Source of the DNA: Verrucomicrobiota bacterium | Lineage (GTDB): Bacteria > Verrucomicrobiota > Lentisphaeria > Oligosphaerales > Oligosphaeraceae | Assembly: GCA_022709995.1 (NCBI GenBank) | Contig: JAKLHU010000001.1 | Location: 1 to 22,363, forward strand | DNA: 22,363 nucleotides | Direction of reading: 5' to 3' | Part shown: positions 5,530-13,128 of the stretch, in pieces | Position numbering within the stretch: position 1 is the first letter of the stretch | Layout of the letters: each line of letters starts with the position of its first letter | Made by a program: the position numbers and the translations under genes | The notes under the pieces: model-generated | What the model saw: the letters and a program-made list of their open reading frames with translations, nothing else | Database searches by the model: none | Told to the model about the DNA's origin: nothing

Positions 5530-8421
5530 ATGCGTTTAGCTGGTGTCGGACTGGCATTGTTCCTGGCGGCCGCGGGTTTGTGCAGCGCGGCGGCTGACTT
5601 TCTTCGCGACGACTATACCTCGCCATTGACGCTGGAGAGCCGGAAACGGGTGGCTGACCGGCCGGCGCTGTATCCGGAAGTCCAGTACAAATACGCGTTG
5701 TTCCAGAATTATCTCGGCATGTACATTGACCGGCCGCTGTTTTTCGACCGTTCCCTGCGTCCGGAGCGGTTTGCGTATCTCACGGCCGAGTCGTACTTCC
5801 GCGAGATTGCGACCATGCGCCGGTACGGCTTCACCGGTTCCGGCAGCCTGGCGCTGGGGATCATGAATTTATACAAGCAGGTCAATGGTTTTCTGGATGC
5901 CGACCCGGCCCGGGCGGCGGGGCACCAGGAATACGTCCAGTTCGCCTTTGGCGAGATGGGGCGCTTTTCGGCGGACAACCGGCAGCTGCAGCAGGCGCGC
6001 GAAATCCTGGGCATCGCCCTGAAGTCGCCGTACGCCGGCCGGATGAACGGCAAGCTGTTCATCTCCACCTACAATTCCGCTTACATCCCCTTGGACACGA
6101 TGCGGGAATTCCTCGGCGCGCTCAGGTCCGAATTCGGGGACACGTTCCTGATCGCCGGCGGCCTGGTCGTCGACCATGCGGACAACCAGTACTACCGCGA
6201 GCACGGCTCATGGCCGGAGGATATCCAGGCCAAGTATCGTGCGAAGCTGACGGATGTGCTGACGGTTTTTGACGGCGTGCAGCTGCCGGTCGGCAACCGG
6301 CGGCATGGCACGGAGTACACCACGTACCTGGATTGCGGCATCTACGAGAAATACATCCTGCCCATGACGCTGGAGCTCACCGCCGAGGCGCGTTTTTCCG
6401 GCAAGCTGCTGGGGGCGGTCCTGACGCACGGCTACATCAACCACATGAGCGGTGTCAATCATGGCGAATATGGCACGGCCTCCCTGCGGAAAAGCCTCGA
6501 CCAGCTGCTGAAGGTCAATCCCGACTTCATCGTCTTCTTCGAATGGAACGAGTACAACGAGAACACCTGCTTCCAGCCGACGCTGACGAATTCGCTGGCG
6601 TTGCAGCGCCTGCTCAAGTATTACAACCTCGTCATCAATGGCGGGGAACCGGCGCCGGAAGCCGGCGATGATATGCAGACGCCGCCCCTGATCCTGTCCC
6701 ACCGCGAGACGCTGAAGGTCGGCGAAGTCCTGGAGTTTGAATTGTTGAACGTCCCCGACAGCCGGGAACGGCAGACTTACACGGCCCGGCTGCGGCTGCT
6801 CGATGCCGCGGGAGCGGCGGTGGTGGAGTTTCCGCAAGAGACTTTCGACCGCAGCGTGCTGCGCGCGGTCACCTATCGCGTGGCCACGGAAGAGCTGGCG
6901 CCCGGGGTGGTTTTCCTGCCCGAGCTGACGGTCAGCCGCCTCGACGGGCGCCAAGACGTGTATGCCGACCTGCAATATGTCCGCCTCCTGCCGACGTTCT
7001 GCTACAACTACAAGACCATCCGGCAGCCGTTGCGGGACCTGCTGCGGCCGGAGCAGGTGCAGTTCACGGCGGTCCGGCAGGCCGACGGCAGCGATGCGCT
7101 GGCGGCGACCATCGCCGTGACGGAGCCACTGGCGGCGGTCGAGGTGACCGACTACGGGCGGGATTTCCATGCCGTCGATCCCAGCCAAGAGTTTGACCGG
7201 GAGAAAAACTGGCTTCTGATCGGCAGCCTGACGACCCGGCAGAGCGGCCATCGGCAGATTGAACTAAGCGTTCCCGGCAGCACGGACTGGCAGTTCCACC
7301 CCTGGTGGCGCCCGAACATCATGTTCGGCGACTGGAAGCGGCAGGACGGCGTAGTCACGTGCAACACGCTGGTCTGGGCGACGGCCAACGACTTCATCGT
7401 GTCGATACCGCGGACGGACGCGTCCGCCGAGCTTTGTTTCAAGGTCGACGGCGAGGAACGCCGGCTGGCCCTGGCGGATTTCCTGTCGGTAGGCGCCTGG
7501 GCCTGGCAGTATTCGACGTGTCGCCTGGCCTGGCGGCTATGCCAGGAGCTGCCAGACACGGCGCCCTGCCCTGACACCTTGCAGTCGTCGTTTGCGGTCA
7601 ATCTCACGTCCGCCCGGCGCTATCCGATGTATCAGCTCCGCGCGGTCACGCGTTCCGGGCGGATTTACCGCGGCCGTCCGGTCCTGCCGGTCGCGCTGCC
7701 GGGGGCGACGCGGGCGATTGCGATTCATTCCGAGTTGCGCGACCAGGTGTCATCGGTTCCGGTGTGCGCGGCGCTGCTTCCGGAACTGCGCTATGCGATT
7801 CGGCCGCCGGAATCCGGCGGAGCGATCATGACGAACGACTTCGACCCCTTCTTCCATGCCCAGCTGGGCGGCGGCTATGTGTATGGCGAGGCCTTCCACA
7901 CGATGCCGCTGCCCCAGGGACGGCAAGTGCCGGAGGTCGTCGTCGAGGACGGCAAGCCGGCCCTGCGATTCGACGGCGGCAGCTATGTGACCATGCCGAA
8001 GGAGGCGTTTCCCCGCGGCAGCTTCACGCTGGAGTTCGAGATCAAGCCCGACCCCGGCCAGGACGCCTATGTGCTGTTCCGGCATTTCGGCCAGATTCTC
8101 GGGTCGGTGACGCTTTTTGTCGAAGGCGATGAATTGAAGCTGGCGTTTGGAGACCGCGAGCAAGTCAAGGCCCATGACTTCCCCTCCGGGCTCCAGATTG
8201 AACGCGGACAGTGGTCGCGGGTCGTGGTCTCGTACGACCTGGCGTCCTTCCGGTTCCAGGTCGGGGACCGCGTCAGCACGGCCCCGACCCCGCGACGACT
8301 GCTGGCGCTTTATTTCCGGCCGGGAATTTTCGGAGGGCACGACAAGGTGGAATTCGGCCTTCCGGCCGGCGCCCGCTATTATTCCGGCTTGATGCGGGAT
8401 TTGGTCATCCGGCACTGGTAG
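5530..8421 (+). CDS. Large secreted protein: GH71/GH99-like TIM barrel with C-terminal LamG-like domain
   Basis: 963 residues. A Sec signal peptide (1-22, cleavage near CSAA-AD) shows export. Residues about 55-365 look like a (beta/alpha)8 hydrolase: LGMYIDRPLFFDRSLRPERF, then a Tyr-rich segment, then FFEWNEYNENTCFQPT at 336-351. The WNE segment resembles the strand-end acidic motif of GH71/GH99-type enzymes; Glu338 and Glu341 are catalytic candidates. Residues about 385-490 are a beta-rich domain, about 560-760 are unassigned, and about 810-960 form a concanavalin A/LamG-like fold (ALRFDGGSYVTMP, FTLEFEIKPD, GLMRDLVIRHW). GGAAAGGAAAG at 5515-5525 precedes the ATG. It probably acts outside the cytoplasm on a polysaccharide. 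The family assignment is by motif resemblance only; substrate unknown. Confidence 0.8.
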   Translation: MRLAGVGLALFLAAAGLCSAAADFLRDDYTSPLTLESRKRVADRPALYPEVQYKYALFQNYLGMYIDRPLFFDRSLRPERFAYLTAESYFREIATMRRYGFTGSGSLALGIMNLYKQVNGFLDADPARAAGHQEYVQFAFGEMGRFSADNRQLQQAREILGIALKSPYAGRMNGKLFISTYNSAYIPLDTMREFLGALRSEFGDTFLIAGGLVVDHADNQYYREHGSWPEDIQAKYRAKLTDVLTVFDGVQLPVGNRRHGTEYTTYLDCGIYEKYILPMTLELTAEARFSGKLLGAVLTHGYINHMSGVNHGEYGTASLRKSLDQLLKVNPDFIVFFEWNEYNENTCFQPTLTNSLALQRLLKYYNLVINGGEPAPEAGDDMQTPPLILSHRETLKVGEVLEFELLNVPDSRERQTYTARLRLLDAAGAAVVEFPQETFDRSVLRAVTYRVATEELAPGVVFLPELTVSRLDGRQDVYADLQYVRLLPTFCYNYKTIRQPLRDLLRPEQVQFTAVRQADGSDALAATIAVTEPLAAVEVTDYGRDFHAVDPSQEFDREKNWLLIGSLTTRQSGHRQIELSVPGSTDWQFHPWWRPNIMFGDWKRQDGVVTCNTLVWATANDFIVSIPRTDASAELCFKVDGEERRLALADFLSVGAWAWQYSTCRLAWRLCQELPDTAPCPDTLQSSFAVNLTSARRYPMYQLRAVTRSGRIYRGRPVLPVALPGATRAIAIHSELRDQVSSVPVCAALLPELRYAIRPPESGGAIMTNDFDPFFHAQLGGGYVYGEAFHTMPLPQGRQVPEVVVEDGKPALRFDGGSYVTMPKEAFPRGSFTLEFEIKPDPGQDAYVLFRHFGQILGSVTLFVEGDELKLAFGDREQVKAHDFPSGLQIERGQWSRVVVSYDLASFRFQVGDRVSTAPTPRRLLALYFRPGIFGGHDKVEFGLPAGARYYSGLMRDLVIRHW

Positions 8422-8488
8422 AACAACGGGACCCGCGGCGAGGCGTCAACCGGCGTTGTCCGAGTCATCAACCCAGGTATCCAAGCTC

Positions 8489-9955
8489 ATGAACATCGAT
8501 CGTCGAAAACCCCTGACCGCCCATGTCGGGCTGCTTGCCATTGGCCTGGACACCTACTGGGAGCAATTTCCGGGTCTGCTGGAGGAGATGCGCAACAAGA
8601 CTGCCGTCCTCCGCCAAAAACTGGCGCAGCACCAGGTGAAGGTCTATGACCTGGGCATGGTTGACAACGCCGAGAAAGCCTATCAAGCCCTGCCGGAGCT
8701 GCTGGCGGCCGATCTGGACGTGCTCTTTGTCGACATGGTGACTTACGGCACCAGCGCGACTTTCGGGGCTATCGCGCGGGCGATGCCGTGCCCAGTCGTG
8801 CTGGTTGCACTGCAACCGCTTGCCGCCATGGCCTACGAACGCGGCACGACGTTCATGCAGCTCTGCAATGACGACATCTGCTCGGTCCCCGAATTCACCG
8901 GCGTCGCCATCCGCATGGGCCGGCCGGTCGCCGACCTCGTCATCGGAATGCTCCAAGGCGATGCGATGGCCGATGCCGCCATCGCGGAATGGTGCCGGAT
9001 TGCCCACGCGCGCCACGACCTCCGCAAAGCCCGCCTGGGACACCTGGGACACGTCCTCGAAGCCATGCTGGACATGCAGACCGACCCCACCGCCCTCACC
9101 GCCGCCTTCGGCTGCCACGTCGTCCAATGCGAACCGGACGAAATTCTGGAGGAATTCGCCCGTCTGCAGCCCACCGCCCCGGACGTCGAGGCGATGTCCC
9201 GCCGCATCCTTGACTTCTTCGATACGCCGGACCCGGTTTCCGACCCGTTGACGACCAAACTGACCGCCGCGGACCTGCTGATGGCCGCCCGCGCGGGAGC
9301 GGCCCTGGAGCGGTTCATCGCGAAAAAACGCCTGGACGGGCTTGCCTACTATTATGAAGCCGGAGCCGAAACCGACATGCGGCGCCTGGTGACGAATTTC
9401 ATCGTCGGGAACTCGCTGCTGACCGGGGCGGGTTTTCCCATGTGCGGCGAATTCGACATCAAGACCTGCATTGCCATGCTCATCATGGACCGCCTGGAAA
9501 TGGGCGGCAGCTTTGCCGAATTCCATCCCATCGACTTCACCCGGGACACGATTCTGATTGGCCATGACGGCCCGCACCACGTGAACATCGCGGACCGCCG
9601 GCCGGTCCTGCGCAGCCTGAAGAAATACCACGGGAAGCCGGGCCACGGCGCCGGCGTCGAATTCAACATCAAAACCGGGCCGATCACGATGCTCAGTCTT
9701 GGCGTCAAGGGCAACGGCCAGTTCAAATTCATCCTGGCGGAGGGCGAATCGCTGTCGCATCCCATCCCGCCGACCGGCAACACCAACACGCACGGGCGCT
9801 TCCACCCGGATCTCCGCACCTTCCTGCGTCGCTGGTGTCTGGAAGGGCCGACGCACCATTTCGCCCTCGGCGTCGGACACCACGCCAAAACCATCGCCAA
9901 GGTCGCCAAGAGCTTCGGCGTCGAAGCCGTCATCGTCTCAGGAAAAAACGACTGA
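8489..9955 (+). CDS. L-arabinose/L-fucose isomerase-like protein
   Basis: 488 residues, about the length of AraA (~500). The AraA/FucI-type metal-binding signature can be followed: GAGFPMCGEFDIKT (313-326, Glu321), SFAEFHPIDF (341-350, Glu344), ILIGHDGPHH (355-364, His359) and PTHHFALG (454-461, His457). These correspond to E. coli AraA Glu306, Glu333, His350 and His450, which hold Mn2+ for aldose-ketose isomerisation. The N-terminal half (GLLAIGLDTYWEQFPGL, VYDLGMVDNAEKAY) fits the Rossmann-like part of the same family. The overall sequence is unlike true AraA, so the sugar is uncertain. The ATG at 8489 is preferred over an upstream TTG at 8456; the ribosome site is weak (AGG at 8475-8477). 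It lies 67 bp after the secreted hydrolase, which could supply its substrate, and ends before a strong hairpin. Confidence 0.85.
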   Translation: MNIDRRKPLTAHVGLLAIGLDTYWEQFPGLLEEMRNKTAVLRQKLAQHQVKVYDLGMVDNAEKAYQALPELLAADLDVLFVDMVTYGTSATFGAIARAMPCPVVLVALQPLAAMAYERGTTFMQLCNDDICSVPEFTGVAIRMGRPVADLVIGMLQGDAMADAAIAEWCRIAHARHDLRKARLGHLGHVLEAMLDMQTDPTALTAAFGCHVVQCEPDEILEEFARLQPTAPDVEAMSRRILDFFDTPDPVSDPLTTKLTAADLLMAARAGAALERFIAKKRLDGLAYYYEAGAETDMRRLVTNFIVGNSLLTGAGFPMCGEFDIKTCIAMLIMDRLEMGGSFAEFHPIDFTRDTILIGHDGPHHVNIADRRPVLRSLKKYHGKPGHGAGVEFNIKTGPITMLSLGVKGNGQFKFILAEGESLSHPIPPTGNTNTHGRFHPDLRTFLRRWCLEGPTHHFALGVGHHAKTIAKVAKSFGVEAVIVSGKND

Positions 9956-9957
9956 AG

Positions 9958-9995
9958 GCGGCGGCGGAAAAGCCGGTGGCTTTGTCCGCCGCCGC
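9958..9995. terminator. Bidirectional hairpin between convergent genes
   Basis: A 17-bp stem with a GGT loop (9975-9977) and one bulged G at 9984. Pairing runs from 9958-9974 with 9978-9995; the core arms are GCGGCGGCGGA and TCCGCCGCCGC, with an inner AAAGCC/GGCTTT. It lies in the 50-bp gap between two convergent genes, two bases after the isomerase stop codon and 10 bases from the other gene's stop. No T tract follows on either strand, so classic Rho-independent release is uncertain; a role as a transcript-end stabiliser is possible. Confidence 0.6.
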
Positions 9996-10005
9996 GGCGT
10001 CGAGT

Positions 10006-11730
10006 TCACCTGGGCGTGTCTTGTCTCCGGATGTGGACGACGGCATAGATTTTTATCCGCTCCGCCGGCACCGCCACGATGCCGGACGCGACGTCCAGGG
10101 GGATTTCCTCGGGAAAATCCGGCGAGAACAACATTGCGCCGGAGGCTTTTTCCGCCGCCAGCCGCACGGGCGCCGGCGCGGCGCCGCCGCAGTTGACGAT
10201 ATGGACCAGGATCCCGTCTTCGGTCCAGACCGCCCGGACCAGCAGAGAGGGCGGCGCCGCCAGGACCCGCACGGGCGCCGCCAGCGCGGCCAGCTCCCCG
10301 ACGGCAAACTCCTTGAGCGGCCGGCGGGAGGGGAAGAGGGGGACGGCGCGGCGCTGGCCGCAGGCGTCCCTGGCGCCGGCCTCTCCGGTGGCGATGATTT
10401 TGCCTCGGTAGCCGCCCAAGTCCAGGTCCGGCAGACAGACGGCATGTGGTATCACCAGGGCCTGATAGGGTTCGAGGGCGGCGGCGTTGAGTTCCGCTTC
10501 GGTGATCACGGCGAACTGGATATGGGCTGCCGTCAAAGCCTCGTTCCAGCCGCGATATTCCGCCACGAAGTCGTTATTTTCGCACGTATACTGGTCGCGC
10601 GTGGAGGCGGAAAGCAGCAGTGCCACGGCGGCGGCCGGGCGGGTTGCCCGACGGAGCAATTTCCAATGGCGGTCTTCCCACTGGAACAGCCGTTTCCATT
10701 CCGCCACGTCGGCGGGGACATCGCTCAAGTTGTCCTTCGGGGAAAGCGACCGTTGCATCAAGGCGCTGCCGCCCACCCATGGCCGGCCAGCGTGTGCCAG
10801 GCGTAGGGCGTAGGTGAATTCGATGCCGTTGGTATCGCTGATGCCGAGAATCGCAACCGGCGCCTGCCAATGGTTTGCCAGGCCCTGGTAGGCGGCGCAG
10901 TTCAGCACGGCATGCGGCCAGTTGTCCTTGAGCCGGCGGTCGCAGATTTCGGTAAACAGGATGCTCGTTCCACGCATGCGCTCGTCGTTGTTTTCGCCAT
11001 ATAGCTGGCTGTGCCAGGGATTCGGCTCGTCATTTTTGCATCCCATCAGCGGGATGCCACCAATGGCGTCCCGCAGGCCGGCGTAAAAGTCCCCGACCGA
11101 GCGCAGCCGGAAGCGAAGCCACGCCGGCCAGGCCGGACGGTCAAAATCAACCTCCGGCAACGGCCCGCCGAACTTTTCCAGGCAATGCAAGCAAACGCAG
11201 TCGCGCCAGCCGCTGCGGAAATAGACTTCATCCGTCATCATGCCGTCCACCCGGGTCTCTTCCACCAGTTGTTTAGCCAGGCGATAGTACAGGCGCTTGA
11301 AATCGGGGTTGTTGAGGCACCACAGATACCAGCCGTTCCAGGCATCGATATGGGCATACTGGCCCGTCGCGCCGTCTATGGAAAGCATAGCCCGTTCCGC
11401 TGGCCCGAGGCCGTCCAGCGTCGGCCCGGCGAACGAGCAAGTCGAATGGTAGAAGACGCGCAGTCCGGCGGCATGGGCGATGGCGACCGCGCGCGCAATG
11501 GCGGCCCGGACCTGGGCGCTGACGCCCTGGTGCTCGTACAGAACCAGCCGCCGCAGGCCTTCAATCATCAGCGTGTTGAAGCCGGCGTCCCGCAGTATGT
11601 CCACTTCGCGCCGGATGGCGTCGTCATCGTGAATGCCGATGAAGACCGGGTCCATGCACGGCGCTTGCATGCCATCCACGTTGTCCAGGCATTTCTTGAA
11701 AGACCAATTGACGGCCCGCATGTCGTGCAT
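10006..11730 (-). CDS. GH42-like TIM-barrel protein with GATase-like domain
   Basis: 574 residues without a signal peptide. Residues about 25-330 look like a TIM barrel: FIGIHDDDAIRREVDILRDAGFNTLMIEGL, RVFYHSTCSFAG (91-102), and VDGMMTDEVYF (161-171) followed by the Cys cluster C178-x-C180-x2-C183. Glu168 in the TDE motif is a candidate catalytic residue. Residues about 360-450 resemble the glutamine-amidotransferase-like trimerisation domain found after the barrel in GH42 beta-galactosidases (PYQALVIPHAVCLPD), and the C-terminus is a small beta domain. The Cys cluster recalls the zinc site of some GH42 enzymes. GGAAGG lies just upstream of the ATG (complement of 11728-11730), a Shine-Dalgarno much like that of the secreted hydrolase. 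Probably acts on oligosaccharides in the cytoplasm; the activity is inferred. Confidence 0.75.
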   Translation of the reverse strand: MHDMRAVNWSFKKCLDNVDGMQAPCMDPVFIGIHDDDAIRREVDILRDAGFNTLMIEGLRRLVLYEHQGVSAQVRAAIARAVAIAHAAGLRVFYHSTCSFAGPTLDGLGPAERAMLSIDGATGQYAHIDAWNGWYLWCLNNPDFKRLYYRLAKQLVEETRVDGMMTDEVYFRSGWRDCVCLHCLEKFGGPLPEVDFDRPAWPAWLRFRLRSVGDFYAGLRDAIGGIPLMGCKNDEPNPWHSQLYGENNDERMRGTSILFTEICDRRLKDNWPHAVLNCAAYQGLANHWQAPVAILGISDTNGIEFTYALRLAHAGRPWVGGSALMQRSLSPKDNLSDVPADVAEWKRLFQWEDRHWKLLRRATRPAAAVALLLSASTRDQYTCENNDFVAEYRGWNEALTAAHIQFAVITEAELNAAALEPYQALVIPHAVCLPDLDLGGYRGKIIATGEAGARDACGQRRAVPLFPSRRPLKEFAVGELAALAAPVRVLAAPPSLLVRAVWTEDGILVHIVNCGGAAPAPVRLAAEKASGAMLFSPDFPEEIPLDVASGIVAVPAERIKIYAVVHIRRQDTPR

Positions 11731-11867
11731 GGATGTCCTTCCTTTCCATAAACTGATGGGCGGGGCAAATGCTCACGCTGGCAAGAACAGAAAAAACGCT
11801 TCCCGGAACTTCGCCGGGTGGCCAGCCAAAAACGCAACCGTGAATTTGGGATAGTACGTATCAGGAA

Positions 11868-11875
11868 CCCGCTAC
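11868..11875. repeat. Target-site duplication, left copy (CCCGCTAC)
   Basis: CCCGCTAC directly abuts the left end of the miniature transposon and is repeated exactly at 12000-12007 on its right side. Length 8 bp matches the duplication made by IS66-family transposases. Confidence 0.85.
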
Positions 11876-11999
11876 GTAATCGGTCACCCATTGAGAATTG
11901 AGCGATAGAGGAGTCAACGCTTGAGCGCCTCAGGGCCTGAGGCGCCTACTTGGCGCGCCTGTCCACTAGGACCGCCATTATCAATGGGTGACCGATTAC
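11876..11999. mobile_element. 124-bp MITE with IS66-like ends
   Basis: The element starts with GTAATCGGTCACCCATTGA (11876-11894) and ends with the exact reverse complement (11981-11999), a perfect 19-bp terminal inverted repeat. It is bounded by an 8-bp direct repeat CCCGCTAC. IS66-family elements characteristically have ends starting GTAA and make 8-bp duplications, so this is probably a non-autonomous derivative moved by an IS66-type transposase elsewhere in the genome. The interior (~86 bp) has no coding capacity but contains a perfect hairpin at 11925-11945 (GCGCCTCAG, loop GGC, CTGAGGCGC). Because repeats and duplication are exact, insertion is likely recent. It lies between two divergently transcribed genes, about 145 bp upstream of the GH42-like gene. 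Confidence 0.88.
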
Positions 12000-12007
12000 C
12001 CCGCTAC
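12000..12007. repeat. Target-site duplication, right copy (CCCGCTAC)
   Basis: Exact second copy of the 8-bp sequence at 11868-11875, immediately following the right terminal inverted repeat. Removing the element and one copy restores a continuous intergenic sequence. Confidence 0.85.
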
Positions 12008-12436
12008 GAACTCGCGGGCGGCATAATTCAATGGGGCTACCGTTTGGGAAAACGGGCTGATGTCAGGCCACAAAGGAAAAAGTAGCCGCCAGCAAGGCAT
12101 TTGCAAGCGGATTGCCGAAGTATCATCCCATTTGGGGTCATCGCTCTGTCTTGTGGAGCAGCAGGGCAATCTCCGGCCGCGACCGCTCGTATTCGCCACA
12201 AGAGCGAAGGATTGCCGAGCCGTTCCGAAAAATTCCGCCGGGCCATTGCTTTCCTTCCGCCCGGGTGTATTTTCATCATCGGTCAAGGGGCAGTCGGCGG
12301 CACGGCTTTACACAACGCAATGTTACGTGATTCATATGTCAATTCATCCCATGGTCTTTCTTCCGCATCCTTCCCGGGCGGGAGTGACCGATAAAACAAT
12401 CATTGGGCCAATGGTTTACAAAGGGGACAAGTCATC
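12008..12436. other. Long leader/intergenic region before the second SGNH gene
   Basis: With the MITE this makes a 706-bp gap between divergent genes. A short inverted repeat CCGTTT-GGGA-AAACGG at 12040-12055 could be an operator or a small hairpin. A possible -35 TTTACA at 12307-12312 lacks a good -10 at the right distance. AAGGGGA near 12421-12427 is the ribosome site of the next gene. Small open frames here (for example within 12060-12452) have no protein-like features, and I see no tRNA or riboswitch. Confidence 0.45.
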
Positions 12437-13087
12437 ATGGCATGGGGTATGAAGAACATCATAATCTGTCTTTTTGGCTCTTCGATCATGGAAGGGCGCA
12501 TTGGCGTCCAGGATCCCAACGACAGATGGTACAACGTGTTCCAGCGGTTGTTGTCAAGGGCTCATCCCGACACTTGTTTTCCGATCATCAACAGCGCGGT
12601 GGGTGGCGAATCGACGCGGGAAATCATGCACCGGTTCGACCGGGACATCCTGTCCTACGGCCCGGACTTCTGCCTCTTCATGGTCGGAGGGAACAACCAC
12701 GACTGCCTGAACCCGCAACGCATCCTTGCCGAAGGCGAAATCCAACGCCTCCTGGAAAACTTTGTTTCGCGGCTGCCGGCGAAGACCAAACCCGTCGGAG
12801 TCGTCCTCAACCCGGTTGTGGACGAATGGCACTTCGCCACCCGGCACCCGGCCTACAAGGACTATCTAGAATCCTTCCACGGCAGTCTTGACGCCAGCCT
12901 GAATCCGGAACGGGCAGTCGCCCGCGCCTTCTACCGCCAACACGGCTGGCCGCATCTTGACCTCTACGCGCTGATGTCAGACGATTCCAAGAAATATGTT
13001 CTATCCGAGGACGGCATTCACATGAACTTGGCCGGCCACGCTCTATTCGCCCAAGAGATGTTCCACCTCGTGGATGGCCTGCTGTAA
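12437..13087 (+). CDS. SGNH-family hydrolase with GSS in place of GDS
   Basis: 216 residues. SGNH blocks: LFGSSIMEG (12-20; the usual Asp of GDS is Ser15, nucleophile Ser16), NSAVGGEST (block II Gly), MVGGNNHD (block III, Asn kept) and SEDGIHMN with Asp192 and His195 (block V). The fold and triad are therefore intact despite the block I change. No signal peptide is seen; the hydrophobic stretch IIICLF is the buried strand before the nucleophile. AAGGGGA about nine bases before ATG 12437 supports this start; a second ATG at 12449 is possible. It is unlike the other SGNH protein in this window in length and detail, so not a recent duplicate. Probably an esterase or deacetylase for a glycan; substrate unknown. 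Confidence 0.85.
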   Translation: MAWGMKNIIICLFGSSIMEGRIGVQDPNDRWYNVFQRLLSRAHPDTCFPIINSAVGGESTREIMHRFDRDILSYGPDFCLFMVGGNNHDCLNPQRILAEGEIQRLLENFVSRLPAKTKPVGVVLNPVVDEWHFATRHPAYKDYLESFHGSLDASLNPERAVARAFYRQHGWPHLDLYALMSDDSKKYVLSEDGIHMNLAGHALFAQEMFHLVDGLL

Positions 13088-13106
13088 AGGACGCTTCGGC
13101 GCCCGT

Positions 13107-13125
13107 CCGCGCGTTGGGCGCGCGG
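13107..13125. terminator. GC-rich hairpin between convergent genes
   Basis: CCGCGCG (13107-13113), loop TTGGG, CGCGCGG (13119-13125) gives a perfect 7-bp all-GC stem centred in the 41-bp gap between two convergent stop codons. There is no T tract on either side, so terminator function is plausible from position and stability only. Confidence 0.4.
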
Positions 13126-13128
13126 CCT

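Noticed and set aside
8468..9883. 471-codon open frame on the - strand
   Set aside because: Antisense to the isomerase-like gene, which carries conserved metal-site motifs on the + strand.
12307..12337. TTTACA with a downstream AT-rich stretch as a promoter for the second SGNH gene
   Set aside because: No hexamer resembling TATAAT lies at 16-18 bp; only poor matches such as ATTCAT or TTCATA.
12060..12452. Open frames of 70-130 codons in the long gap before the second SGNH gene
   Set aside because: Three overlapping frames with no ribosome site, no motif and mutually exclusive products; not supported as genes.
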